Notes under the pieces: model-generated
Databases searched by the model: none
Told to the model about the DNA's origin: nothing
Seen by the model: only the letters and a program-made list of their open reading frames with translations
Made by a program: the position numbers and the translations under genes
Shown: in pieces, positions 9,178-17,786 of the stretch
Layout: every line of letters starts with the position of its first letter
Position numbering within the stretch: position 1 is the stretch's first letter
Source of the DNA: Heyndrickxia oleronia
Lineage (GTDB): Bacteria > Bacillota > Bacilli > Bacillales > Bacillaceae_C
Length of the DNA: 64,000 nucleotides
Direction of reading: 5' to 3'
NCBI RefSeq assembly: GCF_017809215.1
Contig: NZ_CP065424.1
Location: 3,132,001 to 3,196,000 of the forward strand

Positions 9178-10263
9178 CTAAATTTTATTTTTAATACGGT
9201 AGACATAAGCTAATATTTCTGCAACGATTTTGAAGAATTCTTCTGGGATCGTATCGCCAATTTCCGTTTGAGCATAAAGCGCTCTAGCTAATGGTCGATT
9301 TTCCACCATAATTACTTCATTTTCTTTGCCGATTTTTTTAATTTTTTCTGCTAAGAAATCTACCCCCTTTGCAATAACATAAGGTGCATCATGTTTGCTT
9401 TCATCATATTTCAAACAAATTGCATAGTGGGTAGGATTCGTTATAATAACATCCGCATTAGGAACCTCCTGCATCATTCTGCGCATCGCCATTTCTCTTT
9501 GTCTCTGTTTGATTTTCGATTTAATTAGTGGATCACCTTCAGAGTTCTTGTATTCATCCTTAATATCTTGTTTTGACATTCGAATATTTTTTTCAAAGTC
9601 ATACCGTTGATATAAAAAATCAAAAACTGCTAGAAATAATAAGGCGATGGATGCGGCTAGTCCCATTTGTAAAACCAAATTGATAATAATCTTAATTGCT
9701 TGTCCAACCGTTTTATAAGACAAACTTAGGACTTCATCAATTTTCATCCATAAAACGATAAAGGTAACGACACCAACAAATGATATTTTTAAGATTGATT
9801 TTAATAATTCAACAATTGCCCGCATGGAGAAAATACGTTTAAATCCCTTAATTGGATCTAATTTTTCTAATTTAGGGGCAATACTCTCTGTCGAGAACAT
9901 AAAACCAATTTGGGCAAAGTTTGAGGCAAACGCTGCGATAAAGGCAACAATCATGATAGGCCCTAATATAATCGCCACTTCTTTTAATACCTCAATAAGA
10001 ATGTGCTGAATATTGTTTTCTGTTACATCTACCAACAGATAATGTTGAAATGTATACCGAAAAAAAATATAAATATGATTGCCAATAAAGGATGAACCAA
10101 ACATGAGAAATAGAAAAACGGCTAACAGACCAACCGCAGTATTAATATCTTGACTTTTTGCTGTTTGGCCTTTTTTTCTAGCATCCTGACGTTTTTTAGG
10201 TGTTGCCTTTTCCGTCTTCTCTCCAGAAAAAAACTGTAAATCAAGTGAAATCCATTTCATCAT
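9178..10263 (-). CDS. flhB: Flagellar export switch protein FlhB
   Basis: FlhB is an export-gate membrane protein whose self-cleavage switches secretion from rod/hook to filament substrates. The 361-residue product has a conserved N-terminus (LDLQFFSGEKTEKATPKKRQDARKKG in part), four hydrophobic segments between residues 40 and 220, and a cytoplasmic domain containing the autocleavage motif NPTH at residues 276-279. The intact NPTH distinguishes it from the tail-only paralogue ylqH at 36907. The first codons are ATG ATG; the gene overlaps the stop of fliR by 4 bases. Confidence 0.97.
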   Translation of the reverse strand: MMKWISLDLQFFSGEKTEKATPKKRQDARKKGQTAKSQDINTAVGLLAVFLFLMFGSSFIGNHIYIFFRYTFQHYLLVDVTENNIQHILIEVLKEVAIILGPIMIVAFIAAFASNFAQIGFMFSTESIAPKLEKLDPIKGFKRIFSMRAIVELLKSILKISFVGVVTFIVLWMKIDEVLSLSYKTVGQAIKIIINLVLQMGLAASIALLFLAVFDFLYQRYDFEKNIRMSKQDIKDEYKNSEGDPLIKSKIKQRQREMAMRRMMQEVPNADVIITNPTHYAICLKYDESKHDAPYVIAKGVDFLAEKIKKIGKENEVIMVENRPLARALYAQTEIGDTIPEEFFKIVAEILAYVYRIKNKI

Positions 10264-11033
10264 GTACCACCTACTATTTTCATTACATCCCTCATCGTAT
10301 AAAACATCAATTCAAATAAGCGTTGAGACACAGAAAAAATTACACCCATGACAATAATTAAAACGATAAAGCTTACAGCAATTTTCACCGGAAAACCTAC
10401 TACAAAAATATTTAATTGAGGTACTGTTCTAGCAATAATACCGAGTGCAATATCTACTAAAAATAAAGAAGCAACTACCGGTATGGACATTTGAAAAGCA
10501 ATCACAAACATTTTACTAAATGCCTTAATAATAAATTCGATTAAAGCTCCATCGCCAAATGGGATTGCTTTATCAATGGGTATAAAGTTATAACTATAAA
10601 AAATTCCATCTAAAATAATATGATGACCATTTAGAGCAAGTAAAAGCAATAATGCAAAACTATATAAATATTGACCCATTAATGGACTTTGAGTCCCTGT
10701 TTGTGGATCAATAACATTAGCAATCGCAAAGCCCATTTGAAAATCTATAAATCCACCTGCAATTTGAATGGCTGCTAATATTAAATAAGCAATAAAGCCA
10801 ATAAAGAGACCAACCATCGCTTCCTTAATAATAAGCATGAAATAATGAGCGTCAATTTCAAAGCCAGGTACGTCTAATGTATAATACATTAGCCAAGCTA
10901 ATAGGAAGGCAAATCCAATCCGATATATAGCTGGTATCGTTCGATACGAAAATAAAGGCATTGTTACAAAAAAGGCTGACACACGAACAAATATTAATAA
11001 AAATACAGAGAAAGATGGTATAAGCTGTGCCAT
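10260..11033 (-). CDS. fliR: Flagellar export protein FliR
   Basis: FliR is one of the integral membrane proteins (with FliP and FliQ) that build the export channel inside the flagellar basal body. The 257-residue product is almost entirely hydrophobic, with several long membrane segments and the family motif DFQMGFAIANVIDPQTGTQSP in part (near residues 97-117). It sits in the conserved order fliP-fliQ-fliR-flhB, 4 bases after fliQ, and overlaps flhB. Confidence 0.96.
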   Translation of the reverse strand: MAQLIPSFSVFLLIFVRVSAFFVTMPLFSYRTIPAIYRIGFAFLLAWLMYYTLDVPGFEIDAHYFMLIIKEAMVGLFIGFIAYLILAAIQIAGGFIDFQMGFAIANVIDPQTGTQSPLMGQYLYSFALLLLLALNGHHIILDGIFYSYNFIPIDKAIPFGDGALIEFIIKAFSKMFVIAFQMSIPVVASLFLVDIALGIIARTVPQLNIFVVGFPVKIAVSFIVLIIVMGVIFSVSQRLFELMFYTMRDVMKIVGGT

Positions 11034-11037
11034 TCTA

Positions 11038-11307
11038 TCAACCTACATACCTAGTTAAATTAGAAAAAATATCTGTTGCATAGGATAATAAGTGACTTAA
11101 CATCCATGGTCCAAAAAACACAAGTCCAATTAAGACTGCAACAATTTTTGGAATAAAAGCTAAGGTTTGCTCCTGAATTTGTGTAGTAGCTTGAAATATA
11201 CTGACGATTAATCCAACAATTAAGGCTACAAGAAGAAGCGGTCCAGCAACAATTAATGTAATATATATCCCTTTTTCAGCAAGGGAAATGACCATATCCG
11301 AATTCAT
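11038..11307 (-). CDS. fliQ: Flagellar export protein FliQ
   Basis: FliQ is a small channel component of the flagellar type III secretion apparatus. The 89-residue product has two hydrophobic helices separated by the conserved segment QATTQIQEQTLAFIPKI, which is diagnostic for the FliQ/SpaQ family. Length is normal. It lies between fliP and fliR in the expected order. Confidence 0.96.
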   Translation of the reverse strand: MNSDMVISLAEKGIYITLIVAGPLLLVALIVGLIVSIFQATTQIQEQTLAFIPKIVAVLIGLVFFGPWMLSHLLSYATDIFSNLTRYVG

Positions 11308-11336
11308 TTTTCATTCTCCTTCTATGTTGAATACCG

Positions 11337-12002
11337 TTAAAAGCTTTGCAGCAATGATTTTACAACCAAATACCAGCCATCTACTAAAACAAATAGTAAT
11401 ATTTTAAAAGGTAAAGAAATCATAACTGGTGGTAGCATCATCATCCCCATTGACATTAAAATACTAGCAACAACCATATCGATAACTAAAAATGGAATAA
11501 ATATCATAAAACCAATTTGAAAGGCGGTTTTTATCTCACTTAACGCAAATGCTGGTACTAATGACGTAATCGGAATATCTTCTACACTTTTTGGCTTATC
11601 TGCGTGAGAATATTCCAGAAACAGCTCCAAGTCTTTTTGCCTCGTGTATTTACTCATAAATTCCTTAAAAGGTACAGATGCCTTATCATAGGCTTCTTCA
11701 AGTGTAATTTTGTCATTGAACAGCGGTGTTAATGCTTGCTGATTCACCTCATTAAAGGTAGGTGCCATTACAAAAAAAGTTAAAAATAATGATAGTCCAA
11801 TGATTACCTGATTCGGCGGCATTTGCTGTGTTGCTAAAGAAGTACGCACAAAAGACAAAACAATAACAATTCTTGTGAATGATGTCATTAAAATCAAAAT
11901 ACTAGGTGCGAGCGATAATACAGTTAGAAGGAGAAGTAGCTTTACTGCTGCTGAAACATTATCAGGTGAACTATTATTAAAAAACTGCATAAATTCATTC
12001 AT
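11337..12002 (-). CDS. fliP: Flagellar export protein FliP
   Basis: FliP forms the core of the export channel together with FliQ and FliR. The 221-residue protein has four hydrophobic segments and the two family signatures: MTSFTRIVIVLSFVR near the N-terminus and the C-terminal run with MGMMMLPPVMISLPFK. Unlike many Gram-negative FliP proteins, I see no long cleavable signal sequence before the first membrane region. It overlaps fliO by 8 bases. Confidence 0.96.
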   Translation of the reverse strand: MNEFMQFFNNSSPDNVSAAVKLLLLLTVLSLAPSILILMTSFTRIVIVLSFVRTSLATQQMPPNQVIIGLSLFLTFFVMAPTFNEVNQQALTPLFNDKITLEEAYDKASVPFKEFMSKYTRQKDLELFLEYSHADKPKSVEDIPITSLVPAFALSEIKTAFQIGFMIFIPFLVIDMVVASILMSMGMMMLPPVMISLPFKILLFVLVDGWYLVVKSLLQSF

Positions 12003-12675
12003 CTGTTTTGGACTCCTTCTTATCTAGCTTATTTAATGCTTTATTCCTTTCCTTTTTCATATGGGAAAGCTGATCTTTTAATATATTTTGAAATGAGTCA
12101 GCATGGTTTGCTTCCTCATTTTTTTTTCTATTTTTAATCCCATTTGCTAGTTTTGAAACCAAGTCTTTCGGCTCAAGTGATTGATTTAATTGATCTTCAT
12201 AATAATGGATAAATTCATCCACTTCCTTCTGATTATCAATTTCCTTCAGCAAATGGATATCCTCTCCAACCCCTAAAATCAAGATTCGATTCCCTGCCTT
12301 AACAATTTGTAACGAACGGTTTCCACCTAAAGGTGTACCACCGAAATTTTGAATCATACGATTTTGTTGATAAGAACGACTTTTTTTATTAATAAATTTT
12401 AATAAGAAATATAATAGTGCAACAACAAAAATTAGTGCGAAAATCATTTTGGCAACGTCCATAAAAGTTATAACCGAGCCATTCGTTTCTTTATTTGTTT
12501 CTATATTTTTGTCTTGTTTTTTCTCAATTACCTTATCTTCTGCTTTCTTTTCCTTAGAAGAAAAATAATCAGACACAGTACCATTGACCGACTCTGCATG
12601 GGCGACGATGTGCTGCCCATACAGAGGTGTCAATAGTAACAGGAAGATGATTATTTTCAAAAAATTCTTTTGCAA
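11995..12675 (-). CDS. fliO: Flagellar assembly protein FliO (FliZ of B. subtilis)
   Basis: FliO is the export-gate assembly chaperone; in B. subtilis the gene is called fliZ. The product has an N-terminal signal-like helix (IIIFLLLLTPLYG), an acidic/lysine-rich periplasm-side stretch, one membrane segment (MIFALIFVVALLYFLLKFI), and a cytoplasmic FliO domain with GGTPLGGNRSLQIVKAGNRILILGVG. I favour the TTG at 12675 because AAGAAGG lies about 10 bases upstream; a GTG three codons earlier is an alternative. It lies between cheY and fliP, as in B. subtilis. Confidence 0.88.
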   Translation of the reverse strand: MQKNFLKIIIFLLLLTPLYGQHIVAHAESVNGTVSDYFSSKEKKAEDKVIEKKQDKNIETNKETNGSVITFMDVAKMIFALIFVVALLYFLLKFINKKSRSYQQNRMIQNFGGTPLGGNRSLQIVKAGNRILILGVGEDIHLLKEIDNQKEVDEFIHYYEDQLNQSLEPKDLVSKLANGIKNRKKNEEANHADSFQNILKDQLSHMKKERNKALNKLDKKESKTDE

Positions 12676-12700
12676 CGTTAGCACACCTTCTTATCTACAT

Positions 12701-13063
12701 TTAAGCAAGAGTTTTTTGGATTGCCTCAATAACACGGTCTGCTTGGAAAGGTTTTACAATAAAATCCTTTGCTCCCGCTTGAATTGCATCAATTACCATT
12801 GCTTGTTGTCCCATAGCAGAACACATAATAATTTTTGCATTTGGATCGAACTCTTTAATCTCTTTCAATGCTGCAATTCCATCTTTTTCTGGCATAGTGA
12901 TATCCATTGTAACGAGATCTGGTTTTAATTCTTTATATTTTTCAACTGCTTGAGCGCCATCAGCAGCTTCTGCCACTACTTCAAATCCATTCTTCGTTAA
13001 AATATCTTTAATCATCATTCTCATAAATGCTGCATCATCTACGACTAAAATTCTATTTGCCAT
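12701..13063 (-). CDS. cheY: Chemotaxis response regulator CheY
   Basis: CheY carries the signal from CheA to the flagellar switch, where CheY-P binds FliM and FliY. The 120-residue product is a single receiver domain with acidic residues Asp9/Asp10, the phosphorylation site Asp54 in VTMDITMP, the switch Ser82 and Lys104 in FIVKPF. It is embedded between the switch gene fliY and the export gene fliO, the arrangement of the B. subtilis operon, away from the other che genes. Confidence 0.96.
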   Translation of the reverse strand: MANRILVVDDAAFMRMMIKDILTKNGFEVVAEAADGAQAVEKYKELKPDLVTMDITMPEKDGIAALKEIKEFDPNAKIIMCSAMGQQAMVIDAIQAGAKDFIVKPFQADRVIEAIQKTLA

Positions 13064-13083
13064 TTTTATTAACTCCCTTATCT

Positions 13084-14268
13084 CTATAATTTCTTAATTC
13101 TATCTCTTTGACTTAGTATATCTGTAATTCTGACACCGAAGTTTTCATCAATTACAACTACTTCTCCTTGTGCTACAAGCTGCCGATTCACAAGGATATC
13201 AACAGGTTCCCCTGCAAGCTTGTCTAATTCAATGATTGATCCAGTACCCAGCTCTAAGATTTCCTTTACGGACCTCTTCGTTTTACCAAGTTCAACTGTT
13301 ACTTGGAGTGGAATATCTAGTAACATATTTAAATTTCTTGTTTCAGGTGGTGCAAGCTGAACCTCTTCAAAACTTGAAAAAACGGCTGGTTGAACATTTT
13401 GCGCTTGATTCATATGGCCATTCCCAGTTTGATAGGTTTGCTGTTGTCTAGGCTGTGATTGAGGCATATCATATGAACTTGTCTGCATATGCATTGGTTC
13501 AACGGCTGGTTGTTCTATTTTTTGAGTATCACTCATCATAGTACTTTCACTTGGTTTTACAGCCTCTTCTGATTCACTATTATTAAATAGGTCCTCTACT
13601 AATCTCTTACCAAAATCTAATGGTAATACTTGCATAATGGAAGAATCAATTAAATCTCCCACCTTTAATCGGAAGGATATTTTTATTAACAAATCTTGAG
13701 CAGGTATTTTCTCTGCACCTTCACCTGCATTTAAATTTAGAAAATCGACGACAGGTGGAGAAATATCAACTCGTTTATTGAATACAGTTGACATTGATGT
13801 AGCTGCTGAACCCATCATTTGATTCATTGCCTCTTGAACTGCACTTAAATGGATTTCATCAAGTGTTGTTTCTTCGGTAATTTCTCCTGTTCCACCAAGC
13901 ATTAAATCAGCAATGATTGAAGCATCCGATTGTTTAATCACAAGCATATTTATACCAGAGAATCCTTCTGTATATTTCACCTGGATTGCTACATATGGAT
14001 GTGGAAATTCATCATTTAACTTTGATTGTTCAATAACAGATACGGTTGGAGTCGTAATTTCTACCTTTTGTGATAAAAGAGTTGATAATGCTGTTGCGGA
14101 ACTACCAAATGATATATTCCCAATCTCTCCAAGTGCATCACGTTCCATAGATGTTAAATAATCATCTACAGATAATTTACTGTTTTCTTCAGTTTGTTCA
14201 TTTTCTTCATCAGCTGTACCTCGTAGGAGCGCATCAATTTCATCTTGTGAGAGCATATTACTCATCAT
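13084..14268 (-). CDS. fliY: Flagellar motor switch phosphatase FliY
   Basis: FliY is the Gram-positive switch protein that combines a FliN-like C-ring domain with a CheC-like CheY-P phosphatase. The 394-residue product has an N-terminal CheY-P-binding peptide (LSQDEIDALL), two CheC-type helices with E-x-x-N pairs (DALGEIGNISFGSSATALSTLL and AVQEAMNQMMGSAATSMSTV), a long glutamine- and methionine-rich linker (about 235-300), and a C-terminal FliN domain ending in the family's GVRITDILSQRDRI. The second ATG (14265) is equally possible as start. It overlaps fliM by about 10 bases. Confidence 0.96.
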   Translation of the reverse strand: MMSNMLSQDEIDALLRGTADEENEQTEENSKLSVDDYLTSMERDALGEIGNISFGSSATALSTLLSQKVEITTPTVSVIEQSKLNDEFPHPYVAIQVKYTEGFSGINMLVIKQSDASIIADLMLGGTGEITEETTLDEIHLSAVQEAMNQMMGSAATSMSTVFNKRVDISPPVVDFLNLNAGEGAEKIPAQDLLIKISFRLKVGDLIDSSIMQVLPLDFGKRLVEDLFNNSESEEAVKPSESTMMSDTQKIEQPAVEPMHMQTSSYDMPQSQPRQQQTYQTGNGHMNQAQNVQPAVFSSFEEVQLAPPETRNLNMLLDIPLQVTVELGKTKRSVKEILELGTGSIIELDKLAGEPVDILVNRQLVAQGEVVVIDENFGVRITDILSQRDRIKKL

Positions 14269-15253
14269 CGTCTCCTCCTTTCACTTCATTTAAAATTTGA
14301 ATTGCCATCTTTTTACTACTTTTTCCAACCTGTGCATAATATTTTGGTATACCTTCTAATTTCACAATCACAGGCTCATCAATTTTCTTATCTAATTGGA
14401 TGACATCACCCATTTGAATACTTAAAAAATCCTCAATTGAAATCTCCGCATTACCTAATTCCACAGCAAGTGGAATTGGCGCATGCTTAATTCTTTTCTC
14501 TATATTTTCAGCCTCGATTGGCTCTTTTTCTTTATTATTATTCTGCATCCAATAATGGACAGATAAATTAGGTATAATCGGTTCCAGCACAACATGTGGA
14601 ATACAGAGATTAATCATTCCACTTATTTCACCCACTGTTGTGTTCATGGATATAACAACAACCGTTTCATTTGGTGAAACCATTTGTAAAAACTGGGGAT
14701 TTACTTCGAAGTCTGCCAAAACAGGATTAATTTCCGCTATATTCCCCCATGCTTCTGTCAAATGTTCAAACGCACTTTCAAATAAATTTGACATAATTCT
14801 TTGTTCGATTTCGGTTAAATTATCAACCTTATTGACACTAGTTCCTTTTCCACCCATTACGAGATCCAGCATGGAATATGCAATATTTGGATTAATCTCC
14901 ATTAGAATTCTTCCATCAAGTGGAGGTACATCAAATGAGTTCAAAATCGTCATTTTTGGTACAGATCGTATAAATTCTTCAAATGGAATTTGGTCTGCAG
15001 ATGCTACCGTAATTTGTACATACGTTCGTAATTGTGCTGAAAAATAAGTGGTTAAGAGTCTTGCAAAGTTTTCATGAATCCTCGTTAAACTTCTAATCTG
15101 ATCTTTTGAGAAACGTAAAGCTCGTTTAAAATCATATACTTTAACTTTTTTAGTCTCTTGTTCTTTCTTTATATCATCGGCATTCATTTCGCCTGTTGAT
15201 AAAGCACTTAACAAGGCATCAATTTCGCTTTGTGATAATATTTCACCTGACAT
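14258..15253 (-). CDS. fliM: Flagellar motor switch protein FliM
   Basis: FliM is the C-ring subunit that binds CheY-P and sets the rotation direction. The protein starts at the ATG at 15253, which has GGGAGGTGG just upstream; a GTG three codons before is in frame but would place the ribosome binding site inside the gene. At 331 residues it is full length: N-terminal CheY-P-binding peptide ILSQSEIDALLSAL, a middle domain containing the GGKGT segment, and a C-terminal SpoA domain resembling FliN (PLAVELGNAEISIEDFLSIQMGDVIQLD in part). Confidence 0.96.
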   Translation of the reverse strand: MSGEILSQSEIDALLSALSTGEMNADDIKKEQETKKVKVYDFKRALRFSKDQIRSLTRIHENFARLLTTYFSAQLRTYVQITVASADQIPFEEFIRSVPKMTILNSFDVPPLDGRILMEINPNIAYSMLDLVMGGKGTSVNKVDNLTEIEQRIMSNLFESAFEHLTEAWGNIAEINPVLADFEVNPQFLQMVSPNETVVVISMNTTVGEISGMINLCIPHVVLEPIIPNLSVHYWMQNNNKEKEPIEAENIEKRIKHAPIPLAVELGNAEISIEDFLSIQMGDVIQLDKKIDEPVIVKLEGIPKYYAQVGKSSKKMAIQILNEVKGGDDDE

Positions 15254-15286
15254 TTTATCCACCTCCCTTTTTTAAAAGAATTATTT

Positions 15287-15712
15287 TTATTGAACCACAT
15301 AGGAGGTTATATAAATCTTGACGATTTTACCGTTTTGCATATATTGATCAACGGTTTTCTTCAAGTTATTTAAAAACTTTTGTTTGCCTTCTTTGCTATC
15401 TAAATCCTCAGAAGAAGTTTCAGATAGTTCATCAATCACGGCATCTTTCACTTGAAAATCTCTTTTTTCAAGTTCCTTTTTCGCTTTTTTGCTATCTGTT
15501 TCAATTTTTAAGGCAATTTTAATAAAATTATTGTTTTTTAAATTGGTCGTGATCTCAGGAACATCGACAGAGCTTTCAACGACTTTATCGATGGATGGGC
15601 CATTATTAGCACTTGTATGATCCATTTTATAAATAACAATAATTGCAATTGCTCCCGCTAATAAGATCACAAGTATAAGTGTGATCATTGTAGCCAACAT
15701 CTTATTCTTCAT
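15287..15712 (-). CDS. fliL: Flagellar basal body-associated protein FliL
   Basis: FliL is a single-pass membrane protein that surrounds or supports the stators at the basal body. The 141-residue product has one N-terminal membrane helix (ATMITLILVILLAGAIAIIVIY) and an extracytoplasmic domain whose end, KKTVDQYMQNGKIVKIYITSYVVQ in part, matches the FliL family. It overlaps the end of swrD by about 11 bases and precedes fliM. Confidence 0.94.
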   Translation of the reverse strand: MKNKMLATMITLILVILLAGAIAIIVIYKMDHTSANNGPSIDKVVESSVDVPEITTNLKNNNFIKIALKIETDSKKAKKELEKRDFQVKDAVIDELSETSSEDLDSKEGKQKFLNNLKKTVDQYMQNGKIVKIYITSYVVQ

Positions 15713-15923
15713 GTTGGGCGACCTCCTGATTCATATTTCCTAACAAGTTGATAGAGTTATAAAATGCTAGAATTCTTTTTTCAATTTGTTCAATTGTTTC
15801 CTTTACAACGTACTTATGACCATTCGTTAATGTAATCGTTGAATCCGGGAATGCCTCAATCGTTTCAATATACAGGGCATTTAATAAAAATGACTTACCA
15901 TTTAATCTGGTGAGGGTAATCAT
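15702..15923 (-). CDS. swrD: Swarming motility protein SwrD (FlbD family)
   Basis: SwrD (YlzI, FlbD family) is a small protein needed in B. subtilis for the motor power that supports swarming. The N-terminus MITLTRLNGKSFLLNALYIE is diagnostic, so I start at the ATG at 15923, giving 73 residues. Immediately upstream there is only GTAAAAGT; the good ribosome binding site AAGGAGG lies 46 bases upstream of the ATG, on the far side of a stem-loop at 15932-15969. Another ATG at 15950 is in frame but lies inside the hairpin. The gene lies between flgG and fliL. Confidence 0.93.
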   Translation of the reverse strand: MITLTRLNGKSFLLNALYIETIEAFPDSTITLTNGHKYVVKETIEQIEKRILAFYNSINLLGNMNQEVAQHEE

Positions 15924-15980
15924 ACTTTTACCAGTGGAGCAGACTGGCATATATCAGTCTGTCCCACTGTCCTCCTTATC
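15921..15980 (-). promoter_or_regulatory. swrD translation initiation region with intervening stem-loop
   Basis: On the transcribed strand the order is GATAAGGAGGA, then a 38-nt stem-loop, then GTAAAAGT, then ATG. The stem pairs CAGTGG with CCACTG (6 bp) and CAGACTG with CAGTCTG (7 bp), separated by one G-U and one A-C pair, and has an 8-base loop. If the stem forms, the GGAGG and the ATG are separated by only about 9 unpaired bases, which is normal Bacillus spacing; unfolded, they are far too distant. Folding-dependent initiation is my inference. Confidence 0.6.
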
Positions 15981-16772
15981 TTATCGTTTTAAGTTAATGA
16001 GTTCTTGTAAAATTTCATCTGATGTTGTGATGATTCTTGTATTTGCCTGGAAACCACGTTGAGCAACAATCATTTCAGTGAATTCCTCAGAAAGGTCTAC
16101 GTTGGACATCTCGAGGTAACCAGCTCTTACAGATCCACGTCCTTCTTTTTCTGCTACGTCTACAGTAGCAGGGCCGGAGTTATCGCTTGCTTGAAATAGA
16201 TTACCACCAACTTTTGTTAGTCCAGATGCATTGTTAAACTTAGCAATTCCTAAATTAAACGTTTTGTTTTCTCCCCCATCCTTCGGAATAGCAATAATTT
16301 GACCTGCTGAATTTATAGAAAAACTTGTATAAGTTGAAGAACTAATAACGATATTAGCTCCAGCTGAGTCTTTTACATAAAATCCATCTCCATTTACTAG
16401 ATTACCATCATCATCTAAATAGAAATTTCCAGCACGAGTATAATAATCTTTTGTTCCATCATTTACTACAAAATATCCATCCCCGTCAATAGCAAGGTCA
16501 AGTGTTCTTCCAGTCGTTTGCATGCTTGACTGAGTGTCGATAGTATCGATTGTTCCTAGCGTAGCTCCAAGCCCTACCTGTATAGGATTCGTTCCCCCCT
16601 TAGTTCCTCCGCCACTAGCTCCTTGAATCGATTGACTAATTGCATCCTTAAATGTTACACGACCTTTTTTAAAGCCATATGTATTGACATTGGCGATATT
16701 GTTTCCAATTACGTCTAGTTTTGTTTGGAAGTTTTTCATTCCACTAATTCCTGAGTACATTGAGCGTAGCAT
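15981..16772 (-). CDS. flgG: Flagellar hook/rod protein FlgG (hook protein FlgE in B. subtilis naming)
   Basis: This protein forms part of the external flagellar axial structure. The 263-residue product has the rod/hook N-terminal helix MLRSMYSGISGMKNFQTKLD followed by GNNIANVNTYGFKK, a central D1-type domain with DLAIDGDGYFVVNDG, and a C-terminal helix SNVDLSEEFTEMIVAQRGFQ. The gene at this place after flgD encodes the actual hook protein in B. subtilis (264 residues, FlgE), although automatic annotation often names it flgG. It is not split or extended. Confidence 0.93.
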   Translation of the reverse strand: MLRSMYSGISGMKNFQTKLDVIGNNIANVNTYGFKKGRVTFKDAISQSIQGASGGGTKGGTNPIQVGLGATLGTIDTIDTQSSMQTTGRTLDLAIDGDGYFVVNDGTKDYYTRAGNFYLDDDGNLVNGDGFYVKDSAGANIVISSSTYTSFSINSAGQIIAIPKDGGENKTFNLGIAKFNNASGLTKVGGNLFQASDNSGPATVDVAEKEGRGSVRAGYLEMSNVDLSEEFTEMIVAQRGFQANTRIITTSDEILQELINLKR

Positions 16773-16849
16773 GTATGATCATCCTTTCAAAGTTAGTTAG
16801 CTGTATCTGTCATTTAACAGCTAGACGACTTCCTCATCGGTCCAGTCGT
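16773..16849 (-). other. 77-base spacer with two predicted hairpins upstream of flgG
   Basis: On the transcribed strand two stems follow each other: ACGACT/AGTCGT (16825-16849, 13-base loop) and TAGCTGT/ACAGCTA (16798-16823, 12-base loop). Neither is followed by a T run, so they are not typical terminators. The flgG ribosome binding site (AAAGGATGAT) lies downstream of both. They may influence mRNA processing or stability; this is inference. Confidence 0.35.
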
Positions 16850-17242
16850 TTAATTTACAATAATTGCACCGTTTATATTGGTGAAAATTTGATTGCTTGC
16901 TTCTTGTAAGTTCATTGCTGTGATCACAGTTTCGTTTTTTGCACTAACAATTAATGCTGCATTATTTACTATGACAAGAGATTCATTGACACCTTTTCTT
17001 TTTGCTTCGGATACTTTCAAACCAATCTTGTCCCATTGGTTAGCATTTATTTGAATGCCTCGCTGCTCTATTCTTTCACTAGCATGCTTACTAATCGTCA
17101 ACTGACTAGTCTCATGGGAAAGAGCTTGATTAAAATGCTGTGAAAAAGGTGTTTGAGCCGTATTTAATTGTTTTGGAACTTGTACATTTGGTTTAGACGT
17201 AATTGGTTGTAATGGAACTTGACGATATATTGGCCTGTCCAT
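16850..17242 (-). CDS. Flagellar operon protein, TIGR02530 family
   Basis: This 130-residue protein belongs to a family of uncharacterised proteins found between flgD and the hook gene in Bacillota flagellar operons. The recognisable part is the second half: ISKHASERIEQRGIQINANQWDKIG, then a conserved run ending AKNETVITAMN. The first 50 residues are proline- and glutamine-rich and probably disordered. There is no signal peptide or membrane helix. It starts 12 bases after the flgD stop. A role in hook assembly is inferred from position only. Confidence 0.85.
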   Translation of the reverse strand: MDRPIYRQVPLQPITSKPNVQVPKQLNTAQTPFSQHFNQALSHETSQLTISKHASERIEQRGIQINANQWDKIGLKVSEAKRKGVNESLVIVNNAALIVSAKNETVITAMNLQEASNQIFTNINGAIIVN

Positions 17243-17253
17243 TCAACCACTTC

Positions 17254-17778
17254 CTATTCTTTATTTTCGTTATCAGGATCTGAAGGTTCTTTGTTATCAT
17301 CACCTGTTTCTGGTGGGGTATTTGTCGATATTCCTACTTCAGAAATATTTGCTGGATCAAGCTCTGTTCCATCTTCTAAAACAAATTTTACTGACCCATC
17401 CACAAAGCGAACGGTTTTAACTACTCCACTACCAGTAGTTGTTTCTGGTTTCCCATCTGGATCTTCACTTGCCGTAATCTTATGCCAAGTTACATTTTTT
17501 CCGACAAATTCAGAATAAGCGATTAATTGCGTTTGTTGCTGCATCCCAACTAAATTTTCTATCGATCTATTCATATTTGTCATTTGTTCTAAGGAAGAAA
17601 AAGTAGCCATTTGTGCGATAAAATCTTTATCCTGCATTGGATTTAATGGATCCTGATTTTGTAATTGAACCATTAGTATTTTCAGAAAATCATCTTTACC
17701 TAAAATATCTGAGCCCGTTTTTCTTTCCGTCTTTTTAATACTTGAATATTGCAAACTCGGATCAATTGTATTTGCCAT
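17254..17778 (-). CDS. flgD: Flagellar hook assembly (cap) protein FlgD
   Basis: FlgD is the scaffold that caps the growing hook and promotes hook subunit polymerisation. The N-terminal signature GKDDFLKILMVQLQNQDPLN followed by KDFIAQMATFSSLEQMTN is diagnostic. The 174-residue product is shorter than Gram-negative FlgD and has a reduced C-terminal domain with an acidic proline-rich tail (PPETGDDNKEPSDPDNENKE), which is common in bacilli. It lies 8 bases after fliK. Confidence 0.95.
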   Translation of the reverse strand: MANTIDPSLQYSSIKKTERKTGSDILGKDDFLKILMVQLQNQDPLNPMQDKDFIAQMATFSSLEQMTNMNRSIENLVGMQQQTQLIAYSEFVGKNVTWHKITASEDPDGKPETTTGSGVVKTVRFVDGSVKFVLEDGTELDPANISEVGISTNTPPETGDDNKEPSDPDNENKE

Positions 17779-17786
17779 TTCATCAC

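Noticed and set aside
15920..15967. A 15-residue leader peptide (GTG start, MGQTDICQSAPLVKV) ending in an ATGA overlap with swrD
   Set aside because: The GTG lies only 3 bases after GGAGG, too close for normal initiation, and is inside the hairpin. I keep it as an alternative to the folding model but do not call it a gene.
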